Positions 1 through 6,023 of a stretch of DNA of 14,048 nt are shown one piece after another. The notes beneath the pieces were generated by a model. It was given only the letters and a program-made list of their open reading frames with translations, searched no databases and was not told the origin of the DNA. The DNA lies in contig JASLVI010000027.1 of assembly GCA_030741455.1 (NCBI GenBank), positions 1 to 14,048 of the forward strand, given 5' to 3'. The first letter of the stretch is position 1. The number at the start of each line of letters is the position of its first letter. The translations under genes and the position numbers were made by a program. This stretch comes from Candidatus Poseidoniaceae archaeon (lineage in GTDB: Archaea; Thermoplasmatota; Poseidoniia; Poseidoniales; Poseidoniaceae).

Positions 1-81
1 GGTATCGAGTACTTCGGTCTCTACTGGCACTTTGTTGATTTGGCTTGGGTCGTCATCTTCCCAGCATTCTACTTGTATTGA
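1..81 (+). CDS. coxC: Cytochrome c oxidase subunit III, C-terminal end (partial)
   Basis: Only the last 26 codons and a TGA stop are in the window; the gene begins upstream. The residues include YWHFVDLAWVVIFP, which is the typical end of the last transmembrane helix of haem-copper oxidase subunit III (family consensus YWHFVD..W...F). Subunit III is a membrane subunit that stabilises the proton-pumping terminal oxidase. The TGA stop shares bases with the ribosome binding site of the next gene, which points to one transcript and translational coupling. It could also be the end of a subunit I-III fusion, because the N-terminal part is not visible. Confidence 0.85.
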   Translation, partial: GIEYFGLYWHFVDLAWVVIFPAFYLY

Positions 82-87
82 GGTGAT
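80..87 (+). promoter_or_regulatory. Strong Shine-Dalgarno site of the coxD-like gene
   Basis: GAGGTGAT is complementary to the conserved 3' end of 16S rRNA (AUCACCUCC). It ends three bases before the ATG at 91 and overlaps the TGA stop of the subunit III gene (79-81). This fixes the start of the downstream gene and suggests coupled translation. Confidence 0.75.
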
Positions 88-90
88 ATT

Positions 91-456
91 ATGGGCGAAC
101 ACAAATTGATTATGGGCAAAGACATTTACTTCTGGAACTTCATCGTCTTGATGATTTTCACATTGTTCGAAGTTGGAGCAGTCTTCTTTGAAGAGGTACC
201 AGGAACGGACATTCCAGTCTCGATTACAGCCGTATGGGCGATTCTCATCGTTGTTGGTATCGTGAAAGGATTCGGCATTGGTGCATTCTTCATGCACCTT
301 TGGGATGATCCACGCATCTACCTGCGCGTTGCATTGTTCCCAACACTGTTTGTTCTGTTGATGCTTTGGGGCATTGGCCTGTCCAACCCTGAAGGTGTTA
401 CGGGACTTCCAGGATGGTGCACACCAAACTGGGACTCACTCGTCACTGAGCGTTAA
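91..456 (+). CDS. coxD: Cytochrome c oxidase subunit IV-like protein (prokaryotic COX4 family)
   Basis: This is a small 121-residue integral membrane protein with three hydrophobic segments at about residues 14-33, 43-63 and 76-97. The core around residues 59-73 (KGFGIGAFFMHLWDD) has the K...FFMHL pattern typical of the small prokaryotic oxidase subunit IV (CtaF/CoxD, COX4 family). It lies nine bases after the subunit III stop and carries its own GAGGTGAT ribosome binding site, so it belongs to the oxidase operon. Subunit IV is an accessory subunit of the terminal oxidase in the cytoplasmic membrane and its exact role is poorly defined. A C-terminal tail of about 24 residues with one cysteine (Cys110) follows the last helix. 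Assignment rests on size, topology, motif and neighbours. Confidence 0.85.
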   Translation: MGEHKLIMGKDIYFWNFIVLMIFTLFEVGAVFFEEVPGTDIPVSITAVWAILIVVGIVKGFGIGAFFMHLWDDPRIYLRVALFPTLFVLLMLWGIGLSNPEGVTGLPGWCTPNWDSLVTER

Positions 457-474
457 ATTCTGAAACACGCCTGT

Positions 475-487
475 GTAATATTAATTG
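475..487 (+). promoter_or_regulatory. Candidate TATA-like element upstream of the SCO gene
   Basis: The AT-rich stretch GTAATATTAATTG lies about 65 bases before the proposed start at 553 in the gap after the subunit IV gene. A transcript starting about 25 bases downstream would have a leader of roughly 45 bases. A second AT-rich patch (TTTAAGA, 512-518) is an alternative and would give a very short leader. No factor B recognition element was confirmed, so this is weak. Confidence 0.3.
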
Positions 488-542
488 CAGATTGTGCGAT
501 TAATACGCTGCTTTAAGATGCGTAATCCATTCGCATTGACAC

Positions 543-548
543 GGTGAT
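543..548 (+). promoter_or_regulatory. Shine-Dalgarno site that sets the SCO gene start
   Basis: GGTGAT lies four bases before the ATG at 553, nearly the same geometry as the subunit IV gene (three bases). An in-frame GTG at 544 lies inside this motif and is therefore probably not the start codon. The adjacent ATG at 556 is the other possibility. Confidence 0.65.
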
Positions 549-552
549 TTCA

Positions 553-2106
553 ATGATGAGCATTTCAGGGAAGAAAATCAGGATTCTCTCAACGTACACG
601 GTTGTTGCATGTTTGATGTCTGTTGCACTGATTGGTGCGCCTGTTTCCGCATACAACGGAATTCAGTTGAACAGTGGTACTGTTGGCAATTTCTCGCTAG
701 TTGATCAAAACAATTCAGAATACAAGCTGTCCGATGCGACTGAAGAAATCGTTATCGTTTCCTTCTTTTTCACCCGATGCCCTGACGTTTGTCCAGTGAT
801 TACGCAGAATCTTAAATTGGTGCATGACACACTTCCAACAGAACTCAAGGACAAGGTCGATTTCGTTTCCGTTACACTTGACCCGAAATACGACACGCCT
901 GAAGTTCTCACCGAATACATGACCAAGCATGGCGTTGACTGGCCACATCTCACTGGGCCGACGGAAGATGTCAAGAACGTCTGGGACAAGTTCGCCATCT
1001 ATACAGAAGAATACGTCATTGATCCACACGATGATAACATCAGCGATATGGAAGGAAAGGTTCACGATTCAAGCATCGTCTATGTTCGTCCAGATGGAAC
1101 TGCAGAGGAACTGATGTACCTTCCAACAGGTTTGACATTGACATACGCAGCCGCTGATGAAGCAGGCTGGACAGTCAACGCATCGCAGGGTCAACAAGGC
1201 ATGAGGGTCGATGGAATCAATGGCTATGATGCTCCTGAAGATTACAGTTGGTGGTGGAGTCCCAAAGTGTTTGATGAAGCCAAACAACGATGGGTTGATG
1301 CTCCGTCAACCATCGATGGCGTCAATGCATTGGAAGAGGCCCATCTCGGCTGGTATGCTACTGGTTCGAACCTGAGCCTCCTCAATCCTCCAAGCGGTGA
1401 TGCACCGAGTGTGCAGGTGGTCTTCCCAGATAACACAACAGCGTCCACCAATGTTTCCTCATTCACTGGATACCATCTTACCCAAGGTGCCTTTGATGGT
1501 GCAGACATCGATGTTGATATCGAAGATGGTTCATGGGGCCATTTCCTCAACAGCATTGACGGCGTCGCAGCACCAAGCGATTGGAGCTGGTGGTGGCAAC
1601 TCCACACATGGAATGAGACGTCGAGTGCATGGGAGGATGCCCCCGTCGGCATGGATGACATCATCGAACCGAGAACATTAGCCTGGGCCTCCAATAACAC
1701 CAGCAATGATGCCATTCCAGAACCGGGCTTCGCTGTCATTGAGGACAGTGAGTGCGATGGTCATGGCTGGATCATGGGATCAGGAAGCAGTGCACATTGC
1801 ATGTGCGATGAAGGCTATGAATGGGCTGAAACCGATATGCTCACCTGTATACCAGTTGAATCAGAACCAGAATACACCGTTGGTCATTTTGCCTACACCT
1901 ACATTCTCGATGAGGAAAAGAAGCCCCGTGTTCGATACGTCGATGATTCATGGCTTGCTTCCGATTTCGTTGAAGATGTTGTAAAACTCGCCGAACGTGA
2001 GGGCATCATTGGTGACGAATCCGAAGGTGTTCCATCCGTTGGCTTCCTCGTCTCTGTTGCTGTTGTCTCAATGGCTGCGATTTCTCTGCGCTCTAAATCT
2101 GAATAA
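553..2106 (+). CDS. sco: SCO1/SenC-type copper chaperone with a large domain insertion, secreted and membrane-anchored
   Basis: The protein has 517 residues, far above the roughly 200 usual for SCO proteins. It has a signal peptide (residues 1-33, ending PVSA) and a thioredoxin-like SCO domain at about 45-200 with the copper-binding CPDVC motif (Cys76, Cys80) and a candidate copper-ligand histidine (His171) in VHDSSIVYV. SCO proteins deliver copper to the CuA site of cytochrome oxidase outside the membrane, which fits the preceding oxidase genes. After residue 200 come two similar modules (about 214-268 and 328-379) sharing an I-N/D-G..AP.D.SWWW pattern and a second W.DAP block, resembling DUF4430/transcobalamin C-terminal domains. 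Next is an EGF-like four-cysteine unit (401-432), then a second SCO-like strand-hairpin-helix (441-480). A hydrophobic segment (about 494-513) followed by RSKSE is probably a C-terminal anchor. The SCO assignment is firm; the role of the added parts is unknown. Confidence 0.9.
   Translation: MMSISGKKIRILSTYTVVACLMSVALIGAPVSAYNGIQLNSGTVGNFSLVDQNNSEYKLSDATEEIVIVSFFFTRCPDVCPVITQNLKLVHDTLPTELKDKVDFVSVTLDPKYDTPEVLTEYMTKHGVDWPHLTGPTEDVKNVWDKFAIYTEEYVIDPHDDNISDMEGKVHDSSIVYVRPDGTAEELMYLPTGLTLTYAAADEAGWTVNASQGQQGMRVDGINGYDAPEDYSWWWSPKVFDEAKQRWVDAPSTIDGVNALEEAHLGWYATGSNLSLLNPPSGDAPSVQVVFPDNTTASTNVSSFTGYHLTQGAFDGADIDVDIEDGSWGHFLNSIDGVAAPSDWSWWWQLHTWNETSSAWEDAPVGMDDIIEPRTLAWASNNTSNDAIPEPGFAVIEDSECDGHGWIMGSGSSAHCMCDEGYEWAETDMLTCIPVESEPEYTVGHFAYTYILDEEKKPRVRYVDDSWLASDFVEDVVKLAEREGIIGDESEGVPSVGFLVSVAVVSMAAISLRSKSE
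1159..1872 (+). other. Domain insertion inside the SCO gene (two DUF4430-like modules and an EGF-like unit)
   Basis: This stretch encodes about 238 residues lying between the two copies of the SCO C-terminal hairpin. Module one spans about 1192-1356 and module two about 1534-1689. Both contain SWWW about ten residues after an IxG core, a W(V/E)DAP block, and a final LGW or LAW. The cysteine unit (1753-1848) has the spacing C-x14-C-x-C-x13-C and a GY after the third cysteine, as in the second half of EGF domains. The DUF4430 link is a visual pattern match, not a computed one. Confidence 0.6.
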
Positions 2107-2150
2107 TCAAGGGAAAAGAGTTTGATAGAGAGCGTTGTGGCGAGACTACT

Positions 2151-2232
2151 GCGGAGGTCGCATAGCCAGGTATTGCGCCGGATTTGAAATCCGGTGTCTT
2201 ATGACTCGGGGGTTCAAATCCCTCTCTCCGCG
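2151..2232 (+). tRNA. trnS: tRNA-Ser (anticodon UGA)
   Basis: The cloverleaf can be drawn by hand. Acceptor stem GCGGAGG pairs with TCTCCGC with one G-T at position 7. A short D stem is GCA/TGC. The anticodon stem is CCGGA/TCCGG around loop TTTGAAA, giving anticodon TGA. A long variable arm (GTC-TTAT-GAC) is diagnostic of class II tRNAs such as serine. The T arm is GGGGG-TTCAAAT-CCCTC. The discriminator base is G, followed in the genome by CCA (2233-2235), so the 3' end appears encoded. It lies between the SCO gene and the lipoprotein gene on the same strand. No clear box A promoter or T-rich terminator was found next to it. Confidence 0.95.
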
Positions 2233-2283
2233 CCATCCATTTCAAGAGAAGCATTCACAAACTCTAGGACCTCTCGACGGCAT

Positions 2284-3726
2284 ATGGGCCGAGGGTTGCT
2301 AGGCATTCTTCTTGCATCCACCATTTTGCTTGCTGGATGCCTTGCTCCAGTTTCACCAGATTGGGGCGACGACCTTTCCGTTGAACGAAATGGCGACGGT
2401 ACCTTCACCTTCACCTCGTCACTCTCTGGTGACACCGTTGACGCACAATACGACGAAGTCGGTTGCGTGGACGGTGATATCGGCGTTGACAAAACAGGCA
2501 AGGTCAAGTTTGAGGGATACATGAGTGCAAGTCAAATCTATGATTCACACGACCCTAATTTGTTTGATGAGACCGCCTTTGGAGCAGGTGCAGCAGTGGC
2601 CATTCATTCGATGTCCTTTGATGATGCAAAGAAGATGCTTTCTGGTGAAGGCGAACGAGTGGATGTCAAAGATTGGAGCGATCCTGTTGCACCAGAAACC
2701 GGTGCAGGAACAGCGGATTTGGACAACCTTCCAAAGGATACGAACAGCAAGTGGTTCGTACTCGGACTAATTCCTGCAAGTGAGAACATCAACGATGGAT
2801 TTGCAGCACTTGGAAAGTATCACCAGCCGATTCGAGTTACAGGCTACCTCGTTCAGGATGAGTCTGGACAGAAGGGAACTGGTACCTACATGAACGACAA
2901 AGATTTCACCAGTGATTGTGTCGGTAAAATCGATTCTCAGAACATCTTCCAGAAGTATGTTCTCGTTACAAAGATCGAACTCGCTGATACTGTCGTAAGC
3001 CTTGATGGAGAACACGATGATGAATACACCTTTGGTGATGTAGCAATTCTTGGGCGAACAGGATTCGTTCTCTTCCTCCTCATTGTCGGTATTGGTGGCG
3101 CTGTTGGTTCCTACATGTATTCCACAATGCGGTTGAGCATGAGCGCCCGTAGCATCGCCCTTACACTGCTTGGAAAGGAAGGTGTTGAAAAAGCGGCACA
3201 GGCTCAAAAAGATGCGAAGCAGTCTTCGATGACAACACCAGATGTACGTCAAACGGAAGAACGTAAACCAGCCAAGGAGCCTCCGAAGCCGAAGAAATCA
3301 AAGAAGAATGAAGACGATGGTTTTGGATCCTTCTCAATCGATAGTGCCCTCGGTGGTGGAGAATCATCGACCAGCCGTTCAGAATTTGGTTCTGGTAGTT
3401 CTGGTAGTTCCGTCGTCACTTCCGATCACGCCAAGCGCGTCGAAAAAGAGATCGTGAACAGTGAGCCATTCGTTCCACCGTCGTCGACCTTTGGCGGTGG
3501 TGCACCCGTTTCCAGTTCAGTCTCCTCAGCGCCAACATCTGTACCTTCGTCATCACGATCGTCCAGTCCAGCGAAAACCTCTGAACCTGCGGAGAAGACA
3601 AAGCCTCGACGTCGAAGAGCTGTCCGTAAAACCAAAGCCGAACCTGAGCCTGAAGAAGAGCCTCAACAAGATGAGAAAGCGTTCTGGCAAGAAGAAGAGG
3701 AAGAATTCTCGGACTTCAGTTTCTAA
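2284..3726 (+). CDS. Lipoprotein of unknown function with one membrane span and a disordered cytoplasmic tail
   Basis: I do not recognise this 480-residue protein. The start at 2284 is chosen because the lipoprotein signal peptide begins there: basic start, hydrophobic stretch, and lipobox LAGC with Cys19 as lipidation site. The open frame extends upstream to 2194, but that part lies inside tRNA-Ser and adds no signal. Residues 20-255 form an acidic, probably extracellular domain with two further cysteines (Cys61, Cys212) that could form a disulfide. A hydrophobic helix at about 260-281 is followed by basic residues, so the rest should be cytoplasmic. The tail (about 285-480) is low complexity: Lys/Pro/Glu-rich, then Gly/Ser-rich, then a basic RRRRAVRK patch, and an acidic end with EEEEEFSDFSF. 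It could act as a sensor, adaptor or envelope scaffold, but no function can be assigned. Its stop overlaps that of the convergent lipid kinase gene. Confidence 0.85.
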   Translation: MGRGLLGILLASTILLAGCLAPVSPDWGDDLSVERNGDGTFTFTSSLSGDTVDAQYDEVGCVDGDIGVDKTGKVKFEGYMSASQIYDSHDPNLFDETAFGAGAAVAIHSMSFDDAKKMLSGEGERVDVKDWSDPVAPETGAGTADLDNLPKDTNSKWFVLGLIPASENINDGFAALGKYHQPIRVTGYLVQDESGQKGTGTYMNDKDFTSDCVGKIDSQNIFQKYVLVTKIELADTVVSLDGEHDDEYTFGDVAILGRTGFVLFLLIVGIGGAVGSYMYSTMRLSMSARSIALTLLGKEGVEKAAQAQKDAKQSSMTTPDVRQTEERKPAKEPPKPKKSKKNEDDGFGSFSIDSALGGGESSTSRSEFGSGSSGSSVVTSDHAKRVEKEIVNSEPFVPPSSTFGGGAPVSSSVSSAPTSVPSSSRSSSPAKTSEPAEKTKPRRRRAVRKTKAEPEPEEEPQQDEKAFWQEEEEEFSDFSF

Positions 3727-4760
3727 GCCCAAGATACGTTCTTTGCACCACGCATCACGATTTGGTCATGATGCCACTCGAGTGTTGCTGGCAATTGCAG
3801 CAACGGTTCTCCATCGGCTTGAATGTAGGTTGGATGGCCAACGGGAACATCGGATGGGTTACCATCTTGGTCGATTGGACGAAGTGAGACTCGCTTAACA
3901 TCGATTTGCTCAATACCCCATTTTCCTACGTGCTTTCCTTTCTTGACAGGACCCATGAGAGAGAGCATTTGCAATCGACTCAAACGATAAGCGAGGACGA
4001 TTGAACCATCCTTGCGAGTAGGATGCATGTTCGGAACAACTCGATAGCCTCCACCAAAGGTTTCGCCTGTGGCCACCGTCATCATGGTCAGATCATGAAT
4101 CGATGGTTCACCATCATCCAAGGTCAACTCAACTTTCCTTCTTGGCCAGAATGGAATGGTGGTGACACCAAGGTAGGTGTACTTCTTCGGACCCTTGATC
4201 CACTTTGCACGTCGTAGTTTTGCACGACTGATCGCAGAGGTGATTCCAGCATCCGACTCAAGGAAGACCCATCGAACCGTACGTCCTTCGTGAACCGGTT
4301 CACCATCCCAATGATTCGAGGGGGGTGATGGATACCCATCCAACGTTGGGGCTGCTACGCCTTCCAATCGCCATGCACCACAACTTCGATCAACACCGTT
4401 CATGAGGATGTCAATCGCATCATTGAGTTTGTTTCGAGGGATGCCATGGGTAATACAATTGTCGTTTCCTGAACCAAATGGAATTTGCCCTAGTGGAATC
4501 TTCGAACCGCGAAGTGCAGAAGCCACTTCGTGAACGATTCCATCACCGCCTACGGCTACGACGAGCGGTGATTCATCTCCATCTGATTCGATCTCTTTCC
4601 GGATTTCGTGAGCGAGTTCTGCACCATGTCCGATTCGCTCTGTCATGTGCTCAACGACTTCAAATCCCTTCTCAGTCAATCGCTTTTTGATGCCAGGCCA
4701 CGCCTTTCCACAACGGAAGTCCCGACTTGCAGGATTGATGATGAAATGTGCCTTGACCAT
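3723..4760 (-). CDS. Diacylglycerol kinase-family lipid kinase (YegS/DAGK catalytic type)
   Basis: The protein has 345 residues with an N-terminal DAGK catalytic domain. The signature is clear: FIINPASRD at residues 6-14, the nucleotide-binding loop GGDGIVHEV at 71-79, and PFGSGND at 94-100. Enzymes of this family transfer phosphate from ATP to a lipid hydroxyl such as diacylglycerol or sphingosine; in an archaeon the natural substrate is unknown and could be an archaeol precursor. The C-terminal half (about 130-345) fits the beta-rich lipid kinase domain. The ATG at 4760 is preferred to an in-frame GTG at 4781, since it starts directly before the conserved strand MVKAHFIINP and has AGGAAACC upstream. 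The gene is convergent with the lipoprotein gene, overlapping by four bases at the stops, and divergent from ribD across 94 bases. Confidence in the family is high and in the substrate low. Confidence 0.85.
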   Translation of the reverse strand: MVKAHFIINPASRDFRCGKAWPGIKKRLTEKGFEVVEHMTERIGHGAELAHEIRKEIESDGDESPLVVAVGGDGIVHEVASALRGSKIPLGQIPFGSGNDNCITHGIPRNKLNDAIDILMNGVDRSCGAWRLEGVAAPTLDGYPSPPSNHWDGEPVHEGRTVRWVFLESDAGITSAISRAKLRRAKWIKGPKKYTYLGVTTIPFWPRRKVELTLDDGEPSIHDLTMMTVATGETFGGGYRVVPNMHPTRKDGSIVLAYRLSRLQMLSLMGPVKKGKHVGKWGIEQIDVKRVSLRPIDQDGNPSDVPVGHPTYIQADGEPLLQLPATLEWHHDQIVMRGAKNVSWA

Positions 4761-4854
4761 ACGGTTTCCTGAATCTTGCACAGTTTCAATGTATCCATGG
4801 TTGAACGAACAGACTCATCAACTCGATACCTTTCGGCATCGATGAGGACCATCC

Positions 4855-5886
4855 ATGTGGACCAAGGAAGACGAGGCTTTCATGCAACATGCACTTGATG
4901 TTGCAGAGCGAGGTAGGGGGCGTGTTGCACCCAATCCATTGGTCGGTTGCGTTCTTGTCAAAGAAGGTGAAATCATTGCAGAAGGTTGGCACGATCATCT
5001 CGGAGGACTTCATGCCGAACAAATGGCCATTCACGATGCTGAATCGAAGGGGAAGTCCCCGAATGGTGCAACCGCCTATGTGACGCTTGAACCATGCAAT
5101 CACTACGGTCGTACGCCTCCATGTACCGAAGCATTGCTTTGGTCGGGTGTTCAACACGTCATCGTCGCCCATCCTGATCCAAACCCAACAGTTCGTGGAA
5201 AAGGCTTCCAAGTCTTACGAGACGCTGGAATCTCTGTTGAATCAGGACTTCTCGAAGAACAAGCTGCTGAACAAATGAAACCGTTTCTTCACTGGTGCGA
5301 GCATCGACGTCCAATCGTTACGGTCAAACTCGCTGTCGATGCTAACGGTTCTGTGGATGATCGCTCAGGAGCGCCTCAACGTTTCACCAGTGAAGCCTGT
5401 CTCGACGAAGTCCATCGCCTGCGGATGGATTGTGATGCAATCCTTGTCGGTGCGGAAACAGTAGAGCGAGACAATCCATCCCTCACCGTTCGACGAATCG
5501 AGACAGAACGTCAACCACTCCGTGTAATTCTCGACCCGCAAGAACGAACCAATCCGAATGCAACCGTGTATACCGATGGTCATGAAACCGTCCAAATCGG
5601 AGCAGATTACAACGGATTACTTCCTCTTCTCAATCGCTTAGGCGATATGGAAAAGCAACGACTGCTCATCGAAGGAGGTCCAACGACCATCCATTCATTC
5701 CTCATTGAAGGATTGGTGGACGAGTTTTATCTTGTCCAAAGCACCATCGTCCATCAACAACCCGTTCCATCAAACATTGACGAACGGTTACTCGTATGGG
5801 CTGGTTTAACACTCGATCGAACAGAATCCTGGGGCGAAGAATCCGTCCAAGTTTGGAAACGAAAGCCTACGCAACAATGTGAATAA
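4855..5886 (+). CDS. ribD: Bifunctional riboflavin biosynthesis protein RibD (pyrimidine deaminase/reductase)
   Basis: This is a full-length 343-residue bacterial-type RibD. The N-terminal deaminase domain (about 1-145) has the cytidine-deaminase-fold zinc site: His53 and Glu55 in LHAEQMA, and Cys81 and Cys90 in the TLEPCNHYGRTPPC block. The C-terminal reductase domain (about 150-340) contains RPIVTVKLAVDANGSV, ILVGAETVERDNPSLTVR and LLIEGGPTT, typical of the NADPH-dependent dihydrofolate-reductase-like half. The enzyme deaminates and then reduces the pyrimidine intermediate of riboflavin synthesis in the cytoplasm. The start ATG has a weak GAGGA eight bases upstream. No other rib genes are visible nearby. 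Its stop codon lies four bases from the 3' end of the opposing tRNA-Arg. Many archaea use a stand-alone reductase, so a fused RibD suggests transfer from bacteria. Confidence 0.95.
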   Translation: MWTKEDEAFMQHALDVAERGRGRVAPNPLVGCVLVKEGEIIAEGWHDHLGGLHAEQMAIHDAESKGKSPNGATAYVTLEPCNHYGRTPPCTEALLWSGVQHVIVAHPDPNPTVRGKGFQVLRDAGISVESGLLEEQAAEQMKPFLHWCEHRRPIVTVKLAVDANGSVDDRSGAPQRFTSEACLDEVHRLRMDCDAILVGAETVERDNPSLTVRRIETERQPLRVILDPQERTNPNATVYTDGHETVQIGADYNGLLPLLNRLGDMEKQRLLIEGGPTTIHSFLIEGLVDEFYLVQSTIVHQQPVPSNIDERLLVWAGLTLDRTESWGEESVQVWKRKPTQQCE

Positions 5887-5888
5887 AA
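5885..5888 (-). terminator. Candidate oligo-T terminator of tRNA-Arg
   Basis: On the minus strand, TTTT follows the tRNA-Arg discriminator base by one base, within CTTTTATT. Short T-runs commonly end archaeal transcripts. The same bases overlap the TAA stop of ribD on the other strand. Confidence 0.4.
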
Positions 5889-5889
5889 G

Positions 5890-5963
5890 CGGGCGATGCA
5901 GGATTCGAACCCACGTCTCCGGCTCCGAAGGCCGGAAGGATATCCAGACTACCCTAATCGCCC
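5890..5963 (-). tRNA. trnR: tRNA-Arg (anticodon UCG)
   Basis: The 74-base cloverleaf reads on the minus strand. Acceptor GGGCGAT pairs fully with ATCGCCC and the discriminator base is G. The D arm is GGG...TCC with a GG in the loop. The anticodon stem is CCGGC/GCCGG around loop CTTCGGA, so the anticodon is TCG, reading arginine CGA. The variable region is short (AGAC). The T arm is GTGGG-TTCGAAT-CCTGC with two wobble pairs. No intron is present. CCA is not encoded, unlike the tRNA-Ser of this window. It lies downstream of, and in the same direction as, the DUF4190-like gene. Confidence 0.95.
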
Positions 5964-6023
5964 AATCCTTCCGAGTTGGCTCCCCTTTTTCAATGAGTTG
6001 GCTCGCAAGGTTGAGCCTTACTA

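Noticed and set aside
1242..1739. A 165-codon minus-strand frame under the SCO gene
   Set aside because: It is antisense to the repeat modules, with no domain or ribosome binding site. The coding strand has consistent protein features.
2151..2240. tRNA-Ser as an integration site for a mobile element
   Set aside because: No integrase, no second copy of the tRNA 3' end and no composition change were seen nearby.
2767..3252. A 161-codon open frame on the minus strand under the lipoprotein gene
   Set aside because: It is antisense to a gene with clear signal peptide and membrane helix, and its composition (Cys- and His-rich, no motif) is that of a shadow.
3385..3412. Short tandem repeat of TCTGGTAGT in the lipoprotein tail
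   Set aside because: It is two imperfect copies encoding Gly/Ser linker sequence; too short to be a separate repeat element.
5890..5963. tRNA-Arg as an integration site
   Set aside because: The flanks are ordinary chromosomal genes, and no repeated attachment-like segment is visible in the window.
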